A program made the position numbers and the translations under genes. From contig JAJYVT010000003.1 of NCBI GenBank assembly GCA_021791845.1, forward strand, positions 1-64,000: a stretch of 64,000 bases of DNA, read 5' to 3'. The stretch comes from Actinomycetes bacterium. GTDB taxonomy: Bacteria > Actinomycetota > Acidimicrobiia > Acidimicrobiales > RAAP-2. The notes under the pieces are model-generated. The model was not told the DNA's origin, made no database searches, and saw nothing but the letters and a program-made list of their open reading frames with translations. Shown here in pieces: positions 33,394 through 41,592 of the stretch. Within the stretch, counting starts at the first letter, position 1, and each line of letters begins with the position of its first letter.

Positions 33394-34944
33394 ATGCGGC
33401 TCCACCGGCGGCTGACGCTGACCATGGCGGTGCTGCTGCTGATCGGGTTGGCGATCACCGACATCGTCACCTACACCTCGCTGCGCTCCTTCCTCTACGG
33501 GCGGCTGGACGACCAGCTGGAGTCGAGCCAGGGTGTCGCCGTCCACTACCTGGACTTCGCCGCCCGCCGCCACCTGCACCCGACCCCCGAGCGGGTCAAC
33601 GACCGGGTGGGCCAGCAGGTGTACGTGATGCTCCTCGCCCCGACAGGCCGCATCCTCCTGGAGCGCCCGTCGGGTTCTCCCGGGCGGCCGAACCCCCAGC
33701 CGGTCGTGCCCCGCTCGATGCGGCTCTCGCTGCCGATGGCGACACCCGAGGGCCCGTACCGCCCCAACCCCAACTCCTTCACACTGGACTCCCTGGGTGG
33801 CACGCAGTACCGGGCGGCGGCGGCGGCGGTCCCCCAGGGCACGGTGGTGACGGCCATCCCGCTGGCCCAGACGAACGCCACCATGTCCTCGCTCGTGCGG
33901 ATCGAGGTGGGCGTCTCGCTCGCGGTGCTGCTGTCGTTGTGCGCCCTTGCCCTGTGGACGGTGCGGCGCGGGCTCCGGCCCCTCGACGACATGGCCGAGA
34001 CGGCCAACGCCATCGCCTCGGGCGACCTTGCCCGGCGCGTCGAGCCCTCCGGCGGCGAGAGCGAGGTCGCCAGGCTCGGCAGCGCCCTCAACGCCATGCT
34101 CACCCAGATCGAGGCCGGCTTCGCCGAGACCTCGGCCTCCGCCGCCCGGCTGCGCCAGTTCGTGGCCGACGCGTCCCACGAGCTGCGGACGCCGCTCACC
34201 TCGATCCGCGGCTACGCCGAGCTGCTGCGCAAGGGCGCCTTCCCCGACGAGGAGGAGCGCCTGCGGGCCCTGCGGCGGGTCGAGCACGAGGCGACCCGAA
34301 TGGGCGGCCTGGTCGACGACCTCCTGCTCCTCGCCCGCCTGGACCAGGGCCGCCCGCTCGAGCGGGCGCCGGTCGACCTCCGCCGGGCCTTCCGGGACGC
34401 GGTGGACGACGCGCAGATGACGGACCCCGCCCGGCCCATCGAGCTCGTGGCACCCGTCCCGGTCACGGTGGCCGGCGACCGGGACCGCATCGCCCAGGTG
34501 GCGCACAACCTGGTCCGCAACGCCCTCGTCCACACCCCTCCGGGAACCCCGGTCCGGGTGGAGGTCGCCGCCGACGCCACGACGGGGACCGCCCGGGTGG
34601 TCGACCACGGCCCCGGCCTCACAGCCGTGCGCCTCTCGCTCGTCTTCGACCGCTTCTACCGGGCTGACCCGGCTCGCACCGGCGAGGGCACCGGGCTCGG
34701 CCTCTCCATCGTGCGGGCCATCGCCGAGGCGCTCGGTGGCCGGGCCTGGGCAGAGGGCCATCCCGGCGGCGGCACCGTGTTCTGCGTCGCCCTGCCCCTC
34801 TACCCCGTGGAGGCCGACGCGCCCGTCGGCGGCTCCTTCCCGGAGGAGCGGCCCGAGCCGCCCGAGCCCGCCGCCCCCCGTGCGCTGCTCACAGCAGCGC
34901 CGAGCCGCCGGGCCACAGCGCCTCGAGCACCGGGGAGAGTTTGA
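33394..34944 (+). CDS. Membrane sensor histidine kinase
   Basis: Phosphorylates the preceding response regulator. The 516-residue protein has an N-terminal helix ([17 protein letters not shown]), an external sensor region of about 130 residues without recognisable domain, a second helix ([17 protein letters not shown]), and a HAMP linker ([20 protein letters not shown]). The kinase core follows, with the H-box [21 protein letters not shown]-box [14 protein letters not shown]-box VVDHGPGL and G-box [15 protein letters not shown] sits 11 bases before the ATG. Its last 56 bases overlap the convergent menF gene, and its C-terminal Pro/Ala/Arg tail is probably disordered. Confidence 0.93.
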   Translation: MRLHRRLTLTMAVLLLIGLAITDIVTYTSLRSFLYGRLDDQLESSQGVAVHYLDFAARRHLHPTPERVNDRVGQQVYVMLLAPTGRILLERPSGSPGRPNPQPVVPRSMRLSLPMATPEGPYRPNPNSFTLDSLGGTQYRAAAAAVPQGTVVTAIPLAQTNATMSSLVRIEVGVSLAVLLSLCALALWTVRRGLRPLDDMAETANAIASGDLARRVEPSGGESEVARLGSALNAMLTQIEAGFAETSASAARLRQFVADASHELRTPLTSIRGYAELLRKGAFPDEEERLRALRRVEHEATRMGGLVDDLLLLARLDQGRPLERAPVDLRRAFRDAVDDAQMTDPARPIELVAPVPVTVAGDRDRIAQVAHNLVRNALVHTPPGTPVRVEVAADATTGTARVVDHGPGLTAVRLSLVFDRFYRADPARTGEGTGLGLSIVRAIAEALGGRAWAEGHPGGGTVFCVALPLYPVEADAPVGGSFPEERPEPPEPAAPRALLTAAPSRRATAPRAPGRV

Positions 34945-36196
34945 CGGTCGTCTCGGCCAGCTCGGCCTTGGGGTCGGAGTCGGCGACGATCCCCGCCCCG
35001 GCGCGGACGAGGACCCGGGTCCCGTCCAGGACGGCGCAGCGGATGGCCAGCACCCAGCATCCGTCCCCTTGGGCGTCCACCCAGCCGACGGCCCCGGCCC
35101 AGAAGCCCCGGGGCGGCTCCAGCTCGGCGATGCGCCGGAGGGCTGCGTCGCCCGGGACGCCGCCCACGGCGGGCGTCGGGTGCAGCAACCCGAGCAGCTC
35201 GAGGGCGGTGTCGCCGTGGCGGAGGGTGCCGGCGAGCAGCGACCCGAGGCGCGCGTCGGAGCGCAGCCGGACGACGCTGGGGGACTCGGGGACCTCGAGC
35301 CGGGTGCAGCGCGGGCCGAGCGCGGTCGCGATCGCCTCCACCACGAAGCGGTGCTCGTGACGGTCCTTGGCCGACGCCAGGAGGCGGTCCACGGCCCGCT
35401 CGTCCCCGTCGGCCAGCGCCACGGTCCCGGCGAACGCGTGCGAGACGACCTCGGAGCCCCGCCGGGACACCAGCAGCTCGGGTGACGCACCCACCATGCG
35501 CCGGCCCCCGGCCACCGGCACCGAGTACGGGCGGAAGGCCGTGTCGCCCGCCCACAGGCGCTCCAGCAAGGCGCCGGCGGACGGGGCCCTCGGCAGCCGG
35601 ACCTCGACGGCGCGCGAGAGGACGACCTTGTGGAGACGCCCGGCGTGGATGTCGTCCAGGGCCGTGGCGACCGCGCCGGCGTAGTCGGCCGCCGGCGGGA
35701 CCTCGGCCAGGTGGGGCCGGCCCGGGCCCGCCAGGCTGCCCCGGCCGCCCGGGTCCTGCGGCCCGGCCGTTCCCGCCGGCAGCCGCGGCGCGCCGCGGCG
35801 GCGCACGTCCACCCGCCACCTGCCGCCTCCGTCGTCGGCGCACCACGTCGAGGAGGGCACGACCAGGGCGGCCGGCGCCGACGGGTCGAAGGGGAAGGCT
35901 CCGACGGCCGTCACCGCCGGCGAGGGGGGCTCGCCCGGCCCGTGGTGCTCGACCGCCCGCAGCCAGGCGGTGACGGCCCGGAGCGCAGCGGGGTCGGCGA
36001 GCCCCGAGGGCAGGGTGAGCACGGCGGCCGAGCCCAGGGTGGCGACGGTCCTCGTCCGGCCGGCGACCAGGTGCCCGTCGGTGGCCGCCGCGCCGAGGGG
36101 GAGCGGCTCGCCCGCGGCCAGCGGCGTGACATCGGCGACGTACGCCCCCGGGTCGGGGGCCTCCAGGCCGTGGGCCTGCGCCGCGGGGGTGGTCAT
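34889..36196 (-). CDS. menF: Isochorismate synthase
   Basis: Converts chorismate to isochorismate, the first committed step to menaquinone (or to a salicylate-type product). The 435-residue protein has the chorismate-binding core in its C-terminal half: [66 protein letters not shown] and [16 protein letters not shown]. The general-base Lys in LHKVVLSR favours isochorismate synthase over anthranilate synthase. Its ATG overlaps the menG stop, and the joint operon supports a menaquinone role. Its 3' end overlaps the kinase gene on the other strand. Confidence 0.9.
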   Translation of the reverse strand: MTTPAAQAHGLEAPDPGAYVADVTPLAAGEPLPLGAAATDGHLVAGRTRTVATLGSAAVLTLPSGLADPAALRAVTAWLRAVEHHGPGEPPSPAVTAVGAFPFDPSAPAALVVPSSTWCADDGGGRWRVDVRRRGAPRLPAGTAGPQDPGGRGSLAGPGRPHLAEVPPAADYAGAVATALDDIHAGRLHKVVLSRAVEVRLPRAPSAGALLERLWAGDTAFRPYSVPVAGGRRMVGASPELLVSRRGSEVVSHAFAGTVALADGDERAVDRLLASAKDRHEHRFVVEAIATALGPRCTRLEVPESPSVVRLRSDARLGSLLAGTLRHGDTALELLGLLHPTPAVGGVPGDAALRRIAELEPPRGFWAGAVGWVDAQGDGCWVLAIRCAVLDGTRVLVRAGAGIVADSDPKAELAETTVKLSPVLEALWPGGSALL

Positions 36197-36927
36197 CGCC
36201 CGCTGTCCCCCGCACGGGCCGTCCCGGCGCCGACGTCGCCGGCCCGGGTCCCCGTGACGAGCTGGCTCAGCCCGCCCTGGAGCAGCCTCCGCCCCACGGC
36301 GGCGAACCCCGCCCGGCGGAACAGGGCGCGCAGCGCGGCGTCGTCGGGGAGGTAGGCGACCGAGTCCGGCAGGTAGCGGTAGGCGTCGGGATCGGAGAGG
36401 GCGGCACCGATCCGGGGGACGGCGTGGCGGAACCACACCTGGTGGCCGATCCGCACGACCGGGTTGGGGGGAGTGGCCACCTCGAGCACCGCGATCCGGC
36501 CGCCGGGCCGCACCACCCGCCCGGCCTCGGCGATCGAGGCCGCGAGATCGGTGAAATTGCGCAGGGCGTAGCCGCACACCACCCCGTCGAACGCCCCGGC
36601 CGGGAACGGGAGGGCGGCCGCGTCGCACTGGGCGGCACCCCCGGGGGGGCGGCGGTTGGCCAGCATGCCCACGCTCATGTCGGCGCCCACCACCCGGTAG
36701 CCGGCACGGCGGGCGAGCTCGCCCAGGGCCCCGGTCCCGCATGCCAGGTCGAGCACCGTCGAGCCGGGGGCGAGGGCGAGGGCGTCGACTGCACGGCGGC
36801 GCCAGTGCTGGTCCAGGCCGAAGGTCATCAGCCGGTTCACCAGGTCGTAGCGGGGGGCGATGGCGTCGAACATCGCCCGCACGCGGGCGGTCTTCTCCCC
36901 CCCGGTGGGAAGGGTCCGGGCGGTCAC
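36193..36927 (-). CDS. menG: Demethylmenaquinone methyltransferase (MenG/UbiE)
   Basis: SAM-dependent C-methylation in the last step of menaquinone synthesis. The 244-residue protein has the UbiE signatures VRAMFDAIAPRYDLVNRLMT near the N-terminus and the SAM motif VLDLACGTGALGE. ALRNFTDLAASIAEAGRVVRPGGR marks the second signature. The start is a GTG overlapping the MaoC stop, and the TGA overlaps menF, so the three genes are translationally coupled. Confidence 0.92.
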   Translation of the reverse strand: MTARTLPTGGEKTARVRAMFDAIAPRYDLVNRLMTFGLDQHWRRRAVDALALAPGSTVLDLACGTGALGELARRAGYRVVGADMSVGMLANRRPPGGAAQCDAAALPFPAGAFDGVVCGYALRNFTDLAASIAEAGRVVRPGGRIAVLEVATPPNPVVRIGHQVWFRHAVPRIGAALSDPDAYRYLPDSVAYLPDDAALRALFRRAGFAAVGRRLLQGGLSQLVTGTRAGDVGAGTARAGDSGR

Positions 36928-37379
36928 GAGTAGTAGCGGAAGACCACCTGGGCGGCGCAGGACGGCTTGGGGGCGTCGCGCACCTCGACCGTGACGTCGA
37001 TGGCGACCTGGATCCCGCCGGCGACGTCCTCCACCGACGCGAGCGTGGCGCCGAGCCGCACGTCCGAGCCGGCCGGCACCGGGGCCGGGAAGCGGACCCG
37101 GTTGCAGCCGTAGTTCACGCCGAAGGCCACGCCCTGGACCCGCACGACCTGGCTCAGCAGCATCGGCACCAGGGAGAGGGTGAGGTAGCCGTGGGCGATG
37201 GTGGTGCCGAAGGGGCCCGCCTTCGCCCGCTCCCGGTCCACGTGGATCCATTGGTGGTCACCGGTGGCGTCGGCGAAGCGGTCGATGCGCTCCTGGTCGA
37301 CGGCCACCCAGTCGCTGTACCCCAGGTGCTGGCCGACCAGGCCGCGGAACGCCTCGAGCCCGTCGATGGTGGTGGTCAC
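36924..37379 (-). CDS. MaoC-family (R)-enoyl-CoA hydratase-like protein
   Basis: A single hot-dog-fold domain of 151 residues that adds water to trans-2-enoyl-CoA in related enzymes. The hydratase signature is intact: FADATGDHQWIHVDRERA with the catalytic Asp and His, then GPFGTTIAHGYLTLSL. NYGCNRVRFPAPVPAGSDVR is typical of the family. It resembles the actinobacterial dehydratases with broad fatty-acyl or polyhydroxyalkanoate roles. It lies first in the three-gene overlap with menG and menF, but a direct part in menaquinone synthesis is not established. The GTG at 37379 gives the expected N-terminus. Confidence 0.88.
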   Translation of the reverse strand: MTTTIDGLEAFRGLVGQHLGYSDWVAVDQERIDRFADATGDHQWIHVDRERAKAGPFGTTIAHGYLTLSLVPMLLSQVVRVQGVAFGVNYGCNRVRFPAPVPAGSDVRLGATLASVEDVAGGIQVAIDVTVEVRDAPKPSCAAQVVFRYYS

Positions 37380-37390
37380 GGGGTCGCGGC

Positions 37391-37744
37391 CTACCGGAAC
37401 CAGATGCGCTCGTAGTGCCGGCTCTCGGGATGCAGCAGGAGCACGACGAGGATGCCGGCGAAGAGCAGGTTCAGCAGCCCGCCGAGGCTGCCGCCGACGA
37501 CGAGCGCCGCCACCTCCGCCAGCAGGTAGAGGCAGGCGAGCACCACCCCGCCCCAGTAGGCCCACCGCTTCTCGTTGGCAATGCCGAAGGCGGCACCCGC
37601 CAGCAGCACGAACACCACCAGTAGCGGCTGCATGCCGAGGACGAGCGTGTAGACGAGCGCCAAGGCGGCGTTCAGGTAGGAGAACAGCACGGCGCCCTGG
37701 AGCGTCTGGGGCTGGCTCGGGTTGGTCCACCGACGTTGGGGCAC
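37391..37744 (-). CDS. Small four-helix membrane protein, unknown function
   Basis: A 117-residue protein of about four membrane helices connected by short loops, ending in HPESRHYERIWFR. No family is recognised by eye; similar sizes occur among conserved actinobacterial membrane proteins. It lies 11 bases upstream of the MaoC gene on the same strand and is probably the first gene of that operon. The GTG at 37744 is the furthest in-frame start, with no clear -10 box or ribosome-binding site. Confidence 0.65.
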   Translation of the reverse strand: MPQRRWTNPSQPQTLQGAVLFSYLNAALALVYTLVLGMQPLLVVFVLLAGAAFGIANEKRWAYWGGVVLACLYLLAEVAALVVGGSLGGLLNLLFAGILVVLLLHPESRHYERIWFR

Positions 37745-37785
37745 GGTTCCATTCTGCCAGGCCGCACCGGCGGGGGTGACATCGC

Positions 37786-37791
37786 TACAGT
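37786..37791 (+). promoter_or_regulatory. -10 box TACAGT for the VIT1 gene, leaderless arrangement
   Basis: TACAGT lies six bases before the GTG at 37798. Confidence 0.5.
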
Positions 37792-37797
37792 CGTCGC

Positions 37798-38511
37798 GTG
37801 GCTCCCGACGCCGCCGCCCACGAGGAGGGCCACCACCGGAACGTCCAGTCCGGGGGGGCGCGCGCCGCCGTCTTCGGCATCAGCGACGGCCTGGTCACCA
37901 ACGTGTCGCTCATCCTCGGGGTGGCCGGGGCCCACCCCGCTGGGACCTTCGTGCGCCTCACCGGGCTCGCCGGCCTGGTGGCCGGCGCCTTCTCCATGGC
38001 CGCCGGCGAGTACGTGTCCATGCAGGCCCAGCGCGAGCTCTTCCAGCGCGAGCTCGAGGTCGAGGCCCAGGCGCTCCGCCAGAGCCCGGTGGCCGAGCAC
38101 GAGGAGCTGGTCATCATCTACGAGCGCCGCGGGCTCGAACCCGCCCTGGCGCGGGAGCTGGCCGACCGCATGATGCGGGACCCCGCCACCGCCCTCGAGA
38201 CCCATGCCCGGGAGGAGCTCGGGATCGACCCGCAGTCCCTCGGTTCGCCGGTGCTGGCGGCGATCAGCTCCTTCGCCATGTTCGCGGTGGGGGCGTTGCT
38301 CCCGCTGCTGCCGTGGCTCGTGTCCCGCGGGAACGGGGCGCTCGTCGCCTCGGTGATCGTGGGGGCGGTCGCCGCCCTGGCGGTCGGGACGACCCTCGGG
38401 GCGCTCACCGGTCGCTCGATCGCGCGCAGCGCCGTGCGGCAGCTCGCGGTGGCAGCCCTGGCCGCCGCGGTGACCTACGGGATCGGTCGCGCCGTCGGCG
38501 CGACGGCGTGA
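37798..38511 (+). CDS. VIT1/CCC1-family iron/manganese transporter
   Basis: Predicted membrane transporter that moves Fe(II) or Mn(II) out of the cytosol. The 237-residue protein has the first-helix signature GGARAAVFGISDGLVTNVSLILGVAGA split across residues 19-45, then AGAFSMAAGEYVSMQAQ in helix 2. A charged metal-binding loop (FQRELEVEAQAL, EHEELVIIYERRGL) precedes three C-terminal helices. The order matches bacterial VIT proteins. It diverges from the membrane-protein/MaoC/men operon. Confidence 0.9.
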   Translation: MAPDAAAHEEGHHRNVQSGGARAAVFGISDGLVTNVSLILGVAGAHPAGTFVRLTGLAGLVAGAFSMAAGEYVSMQAQRELFQRELEVEAQALRQSPVAEHEELVIIYERRGLEPALARELADRMMRDPATALETHAREELGIDPQSLGSPVLAAISSFAMFAVGALLPLLPWLVSRGNGALVASVIVGAVAALAVGTTLGALTGRSIARSAVRQLAVAALAAAVTYGIGRAVGATA

Positions 38512-38518
38512 GCTCCCG

Positions 38519-39514
38519 TCAGCCCGCCCCGGCGCCCGCCCTCGGTGCCACCTCGGCCTCGTACGCCGTCTCACGGTGGTGCTCGGCGAACCCGAGCGAC
38601 CGGTAGAGGGTGAGGGCGGCGACGTTGGCGCCCTCCACGTAGAGCATCGCCTCGGGGACGCCACGGGTGGCCAGGTGGTCCAGGCCGGCGACGGTCAGGG
38701 CCCGGCCGAGGCCGCGACCCTGGAAGTCGGGGTCGACCGCGATGACGTAGATCTCGCCCACCACGGGGGTGCGGTGCACCTTGGTCCAGCAGAACCCGGC
38801 GATGCGGTGGTCCACCTCGTGGATGAGGAACCCGCCGGGGTCGAACCACGGCGCCTGCTCCCGGCGCTCGAGATCGGCGAGCGTCCACGCACCTTGCTCC
38901 GGGTGGTGGGCGAAGGCCCGGCGGTTCACCTCCAGCCACGCCTCCTCGTCGCGTCCGGGATGGAAGGGGCGGAGCTGCAGTGGCCGGTCCTGCGCCCGCG
39001 GCCCCGCCTCGACAGGCAGCGGGGCGCGGAGCTGGAGGAGGTCGCGTGCGGGCTCGAGCCCCCGCGCCGCGATCCAGGCCGGCGGGCCGGCGCCGTTGCC
39101 GCGGACCCAGACGGTGATGCGCCCGCCACCGGCCGCCGCCACGGTCTCGAGGGCCGCCCCGAGCAGCGCCCCCTCCGACGTCCCGGCGGGGTGGCGGCGG
39201 GCGGGATGGACGGCCATCTCGAGCGTCCAGTGCCCCCGGCCGTGCCCGCGCCCGGGCTCGAGGACGTGCTCGAGGACGGCGTAGCCGGCGAGGGCGGCGC
39301 CGTGGGCGCGGTCGCCCCGCAGGAGCAGGGCGCGGGCGGAGGCGGAGGTGGAGGCGGAGGACCGGGGACCGACGTCGAGCCGGGCGCGCTCGGAGATGCT
39401 CGGGTACCCGTCGGCTTCTTCGGTCGCGGTCAGGAGGTCGGCGACGTGGTTGGCGTCCACCGTCCCGATCGAGTCCACCACCTCGACGCGCGTGCCGGTC
39501 CGGGGCGTCGTCAC
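38519..39514 (-). CDS. mshD: Mycothiol synthase-like GNAT acetyltransferase (MshD)
   Basis: Probably acetylates Cys-GlcN-Ins in the last step of mycothiol synthesis, the actinobacterial counterpart of glutathione. The 331-residue protein contains two GNAT halves. The C-terminal one is clear, with FCWTKVHRTPVVGEIYVIAV, the acetyl-CoA loop VDPDFQGRGLGRAL and MLYVEGANVAALTLYRSLGF, close to MshD. The N-terminal half is weaker, as in known MshD. The GTG at 39514 is preceded on the minus strand by TAGCCT at exactly six bases. It is a strong marker for Actinobacteria. Confidence 0.85.
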   Translation of the reverse strand: MTTPRTGTRVEVVDSIGTVDANHVADLLTATEEADGYPSISERARLDVGPRSSASTSASARALLLRGDRAHGAALAGYAVLEHVLEPGRGHGRGHWTLEMAVHPARRHPAGTSEGALLGAALETVAAAGGGRITVWVRGNGAGPPAWIAARGLEPARDLLQLRAPLPVEAGPRAQDRPLQLRPFHPGRDEEAWLEVNRRAFAHHPEQGAWTLADLERREQAPWFDPGGFLIHEVDHRIAGFCWTKVHRTPVVGEIYVIAVDPDFQGRGLGRALTVAGLDHLATRGVPEAMLYVEGANVAALTLYRSLGFAEHHRETAYEAEVAPRAGAGAG

Positions 39515-39520
39515 GGCAGC

Positions 39521-39526
39521 AGGCTA
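39521..39526 (-). promoter_or_regulatory. -10 box TAGCCT for mshD, leaderless arrangement
   Basis: On the minus strand TAGCCT lies six bases before the GTG at 39514. Confidence 0.5.
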
Positions 39527-39590
39527 TCGGCGGACGGCGCCGGTGCCGGCGCTCGGCACCGGGTGGCCGGAGGTGGGAGGACGCGGGAAG

Positions 39591-39596
39591 TAGCGT
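39591..39596 (+). promoter_or_regulatory. -10 box TAGCGT for nth
   Basis: TAGCGT lies eight bases before the nth ATG at 39605. It is the same hexamer as before rel. Confidence 0.45.
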
Positions 39597-39604
39597 CGCC
39601 GGCG

Positions 39605-40339
39605 ATGGCAAGGCCGCGGAGCCTGAAGGGACGCGCCACCGTGGTCGCCGCCCGGCTGGCCGAGCTCTATCCCGGGACGGCGACCGAGCTGTGCGCGCTC
39701 GAGCACCGGGACCCGTTCGAGCTCCTCGTGGCGACCATCCTGTCGGCGCAGACCACCGACGCGCGGGTGAACCTCGTCACGCCGGCCCTCTTCGCCGAGT
39801 ACCCCGACGCCGCCGCGCTGGCTTCTGCCGACCCGGACCACCTCGAGGACCTCATCCGCTCGACGGGGTTCTTCCGCGCCAAGGCCCGGAGCCTGCTCGG
39901 GATGGCGCAGGCCCTCGCCGACCGGTTCGACGGCCAGGTGCCGCCGGCGATGGCGGACCTCGTGACCCTGCCCGGCGTGGGGCGCAAGACGGCGAACGTC
40001 GTGCGAAGCGTGGCCTTCGGGGAGCCGGGGCTGCCGGTGGACACCCACGTGGGGAGACTGGCCCGGCGCCTCGGGCTCACCGAGTCGGAGGACCCGGAGG
40101 TGGTCGAGCGGGACCTCGACGCCCTCGTTCCCCCGGCCGGCCGCGGCGCCTTCAGCCTGCGCCTCATCCTCCACGGGCGGGCGGTCTGCACGGCGCGCCG
40201 GCCACGCTGCCCGACATGCGTGCTCGCCGACGTGTGCCCCTCGGCCCGGTTGGACGCTCCGGTGGTGCCGGCCGGCTCCCGTCGAAGCGCCCGGGCGGGC
40301 GGGAGACCGGGTGCCGCCGGGGGTCGGCGCCGCGCCTGA
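39605..40339 (+). CDS. nth: Endonuclease III (base-excision repair glycosylase)
   Basis: Removes oxidised pyrimidines and nicks the abasic site. The 244-residue protein has the helix-hairpin-helix LPGVGRKTANVVRSVAF with catalytic Lys, the catalytic Asp in PVDTHVGRLARRLGL, and a 4Fe-4S loop with C-x6-C-x2-C-x5-C spacing (CTARRPRCPTCVLADVC). The last 35 residues are a basic Ala/Gly/Arg tail beyond the usual end. The start fits the TAGCGT box upstream. Confidence 0.95.
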   Translation: MARPRSLKGRATVVAARLAELYPGTATELCALEHRDPFELLVATILSAQTTDARVNLVTPALFAEYPDAAALASADPDHLEDLIRSTGFFRAKARSLLGMAQALADRFDGQVPPAMADLVTLPGVGRKTANVVRSVAFGEPGLPVDTHVGRLARRLGLTESEDPEVVERDLDALVPPAGRGAFSLRLILHGRAVCTARRPRCPTCVLADVCPSARLDAPVVPAGSRRSARAGGRPGAAGGRRRA

Positions 40340-40483
40340 GGTCCCCGGGCGCGAGGCCTGCCCCACAGCCCTGCGACGTGCGTTGCGGTGTGGGCCGGCA
40401 CGATGCGCACCTCACGGCCCGGCCGGCTTCCGGGCTCGGTGGGTGGGCGAAAGCGATGGACGAAAAAAAGTTGTCAAACGCAA

Positions 40484-40511
40484 TTGCGCGCACTCGGATG
40501 CGTTGTAAGAT
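40484..40511 (+). promoter_or_regulatory. Candidate promoter in an AT-rich island (TTGCGC-N16-TAAGAT)
   Basis: A locally AT-rich stretch (seven A at 40463-40469, then TTGTCA at 40471) leads to TTGCGC at 40484-40489 and TAAGAT at 40506-40511. Transcription would start near 40518. The island stands out from the surrounding GC-rich DNA. Confidence 0.4.
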
Positions 40512-40517
40512 GCCTGA

Positions 40518-40613
40518 GGAACCGGTTCCCGCCACCTGGTTCCACCGAGCGGTGTGCCGGGATCCGCCGCCTGGCCCGCTCGCACGACGGCGCCCTTCCG
40601 GGGGCGCCGTCGT
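40518..40613 (+). ncRNA. Candidate small RNA of about 95 nt
   Basis: The 327-base gap between nth and the RHH gene has no credible coding frame. From the predicted start near 40518 it contains a 10-base palindrome (GAACCGGTTC, 40519-40528), GGAACC (40518-40523) able to pair with GGTTCC (40538-40543), and a very strong terminal hairpin at 40584-40613. A promoter-like AT island lies directly upstream. No RNA family is recognised, and both ends are predictions. Confidence 0.3.
40584..40613 (+). terminator. Perfect 12-bp hairpin with six-base loop
   Basis: ACGACGGCGCCC (40584-40595) is exactly complementary to GGGCGCCGTCGT (40602-40613) across the loop TTCCGG. No U-tract follows, as is usual for strong hairpin terminators in GC-rich actinobacteria. 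It could end the candidate small RNA, or end nth transcripts. Confidence 0.6.
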
Positions 40614-40637
40614 CGCGTCGGCGCGTGTTCCCCGTCC

Positions 40638-40658
40638 GGTAGTACTAGAGGTGCTACC
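40638..40658 (+). promoter_or_regulatory. Imperfect palindrome, likely operator of the RHH gene
   Basis: GGTAGTAC-TAGAG-GTGCTACC is an 8-5-8 inverted repeat with one mismatch. It overlaps the -10 box TACCAT of the RHH gene. RHH antitoxins usually bind such palindromes in their own promoters, so autorepression is likely. Confidence 0.55.
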
Positions 40659-40660
40659 AT
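40655..40660 (+). promoter_or_regulatory. -10 box TACCAT for the RHH gene, leaderless arrangement
   Basis: TACCAT lies six bases before the GTG at 40667 and overlaps the right arm of the palindrome. Confidence 0.5.
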
Positions 40661-40666
40661 GGCGGC

Positions 40667-40936
40667 GTGGTGACGAAGCGATCGGTCTCCCTCTCCGACG
40701 ACGTGGCTCGGGCGGTCGAGGTGGCCGCCAAGGAGGACGGCGTCTCGTTCAGCGCGTGGCTCTCCGCAGCGGCCGAGCGTCAGCTGTTGGTGCGTCAGGG
40801 GTTGCGGGGCGTCGCGGCATGGGAGTCCGAGTCGGGCACGCTCACGGCCGAGGAGATCGCGGCCGGCGAGGCGCTCCTCGGCCGCCTCCTGTCGGGCGTC
40901 TCGGGCATGGCCTCTCGTGTCCGGCGGCGCCAGTGA
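40667..40936 (+). CDS. Ribbon-helix-helix (CopG-like) antitoxin-type regulator
   Basis: An 89-residue protein whose N-terminus fits an RHH fold: the strand KRSVSLSDDVARAVE, then helices through AKEDGVSFSAWLSAAAERQLL. The C-terminal part (TAEEIAAGEALLGRLLSG) is the kind of segment that binds a partner toxin. A palindrome over its promoter supports autoregulation. The following gene encodes a PIN-like protein, which makes a VapBC-type pair the best reading. The GTG start is supported by TACCAT six bases upstream. Confidence 0.75.
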   Translation: MVTKRSVSLSDDVARAVEVAAKEDGVSFSAWLSAAAERQLLVRQGLRGVAAWESESGTLTAEEIAAGEALLGRLLSGVSGMASRVRRRQ

Positions 40937-40946
40937 GGGCGGGTCG

Positions 40947-41339
40947 GTGAGCGGGCGGGACGGGCTGGTCTACGGGGTGGGCGCCTTGCGCGCCGCCGCC
41001 CACGGCGACCGCATGGTGTGGGCGCTGCACCGGGCGGCGCTCAGCTTCGGCGTGGTCCCGGTCGTCACCGTCGGCGCCGTGGCCGAGGCCTACCGGACCG
41101 TCGGGCGGGGCGACCGGCTGGACGCCTTCCTGGCCGGCACCGAGGTGGAGCCCCTGGCCCGGGAGGGCGCGCAGTCGACCGGGGAGCTGGCGGCGCGGGC
41201 CGGCACCGCCGACCTGGTGGCGGTCTCGACGGCGGAGGCCGCCCACCGGCGCAACGCCGCCGTCATCAATTCACGGCAGGCGTCCCTGCGGACGGCCGCC
41301 GTCGTGCTCGGGCACGATCTCGTGCAGTACGCCGTGTGA
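40947..41339 (+). CDS. PIN-domain-like protein with degraded catalytic residues
   Basis: A 130-residue protein resembling PIN toxins in overall order: GLVYGVGALRAAAHGDRMVW, VPVVTVGAVAEAYR, VEPLAREGAQSTGELAARAGTADLVAVS and a final VINSRQASLRTAAVVLGHDLV. In active VapC-type nucleases the first strand has an invariant Asp (LDxxAL) and the fourth acidic residue follows TSD. Here those places read LVYGVGAL and NSRQ, so at least two acidic residues are missing. It may be inactive or differently configured. It starts at GTG 40947; an in-frame GTG at 40917 overlaps the RHH gene. Confidence 0.6.
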   Translation: MSGRDGLVYGVGALRAAAHGDRMVWALHRAALSFGVVPVVTVGAVAEAYRTVGRGDRLDAFLAGTEVEPLAREGAQSTGELAARAGTADLVAVSTAEAAHRRNAAVINSRQASLRTAAVVLGHDLVQYAV

Positions 41340-41361
41340 GCTGACACACCGGCGCGCTGGC

Positions 41362-41592
41362 TCAACGTCGGCGCTCCTCGCTCGCTGCCCGTTCCAGCCG
41401 GCGCAGCGCGCCGGCGAGCCCCCGCTCGACGGAGAACAGGTCGGCGGCGAGGTCGGCGTCGTCGCCGTCCCGGGCCTGCTCGGCCAGCGCGGTCACCCGG
41501 CGGCTCACGTCGGACAAGGTCGAGGTGATCGAGGACAGCTCGGCTCGTACGGCGGACATGGCCGCGATGATGCCCCGTGCCGTGCCGGCCAT
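41362..41592 (-). CDS. Small helical hypothetical protein
   Basis: A protein of 76 residues, or 65 if the internal ATG at 41559 is used. It is predicted to be almost wholly helical (SAVRAELSSITSTLSDVSRR through RGLAGALRRLERAASEERRR), with a heptad-like pattern suggesting a coiled coil. No family is recognised. Small proteins of this type are frequent in actinobacteria near the his genes, but I cannot assign a role. It diverges from hisD. Confidence 0.55.
   Translation of the reverse strand: MAGTARGIIAAMSAVRAELSSITSTLSDVSRRVTALAEQARDGDDADLAADLFSVERGLAGALRRLERAASEERRR

Noticed and set aside
40456-40642. A frame starting MDEKKL that contains WFHRAVCRD, reminiscent of the first-cysteine region of WhiB regulators.
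   Set aside because: No further WhiB cysteines follow, third codon positions are AT-rich unlike real genes here, and the frame runs through a perfect hairpin. The region is better read as regulatory or small-RNA DNA.
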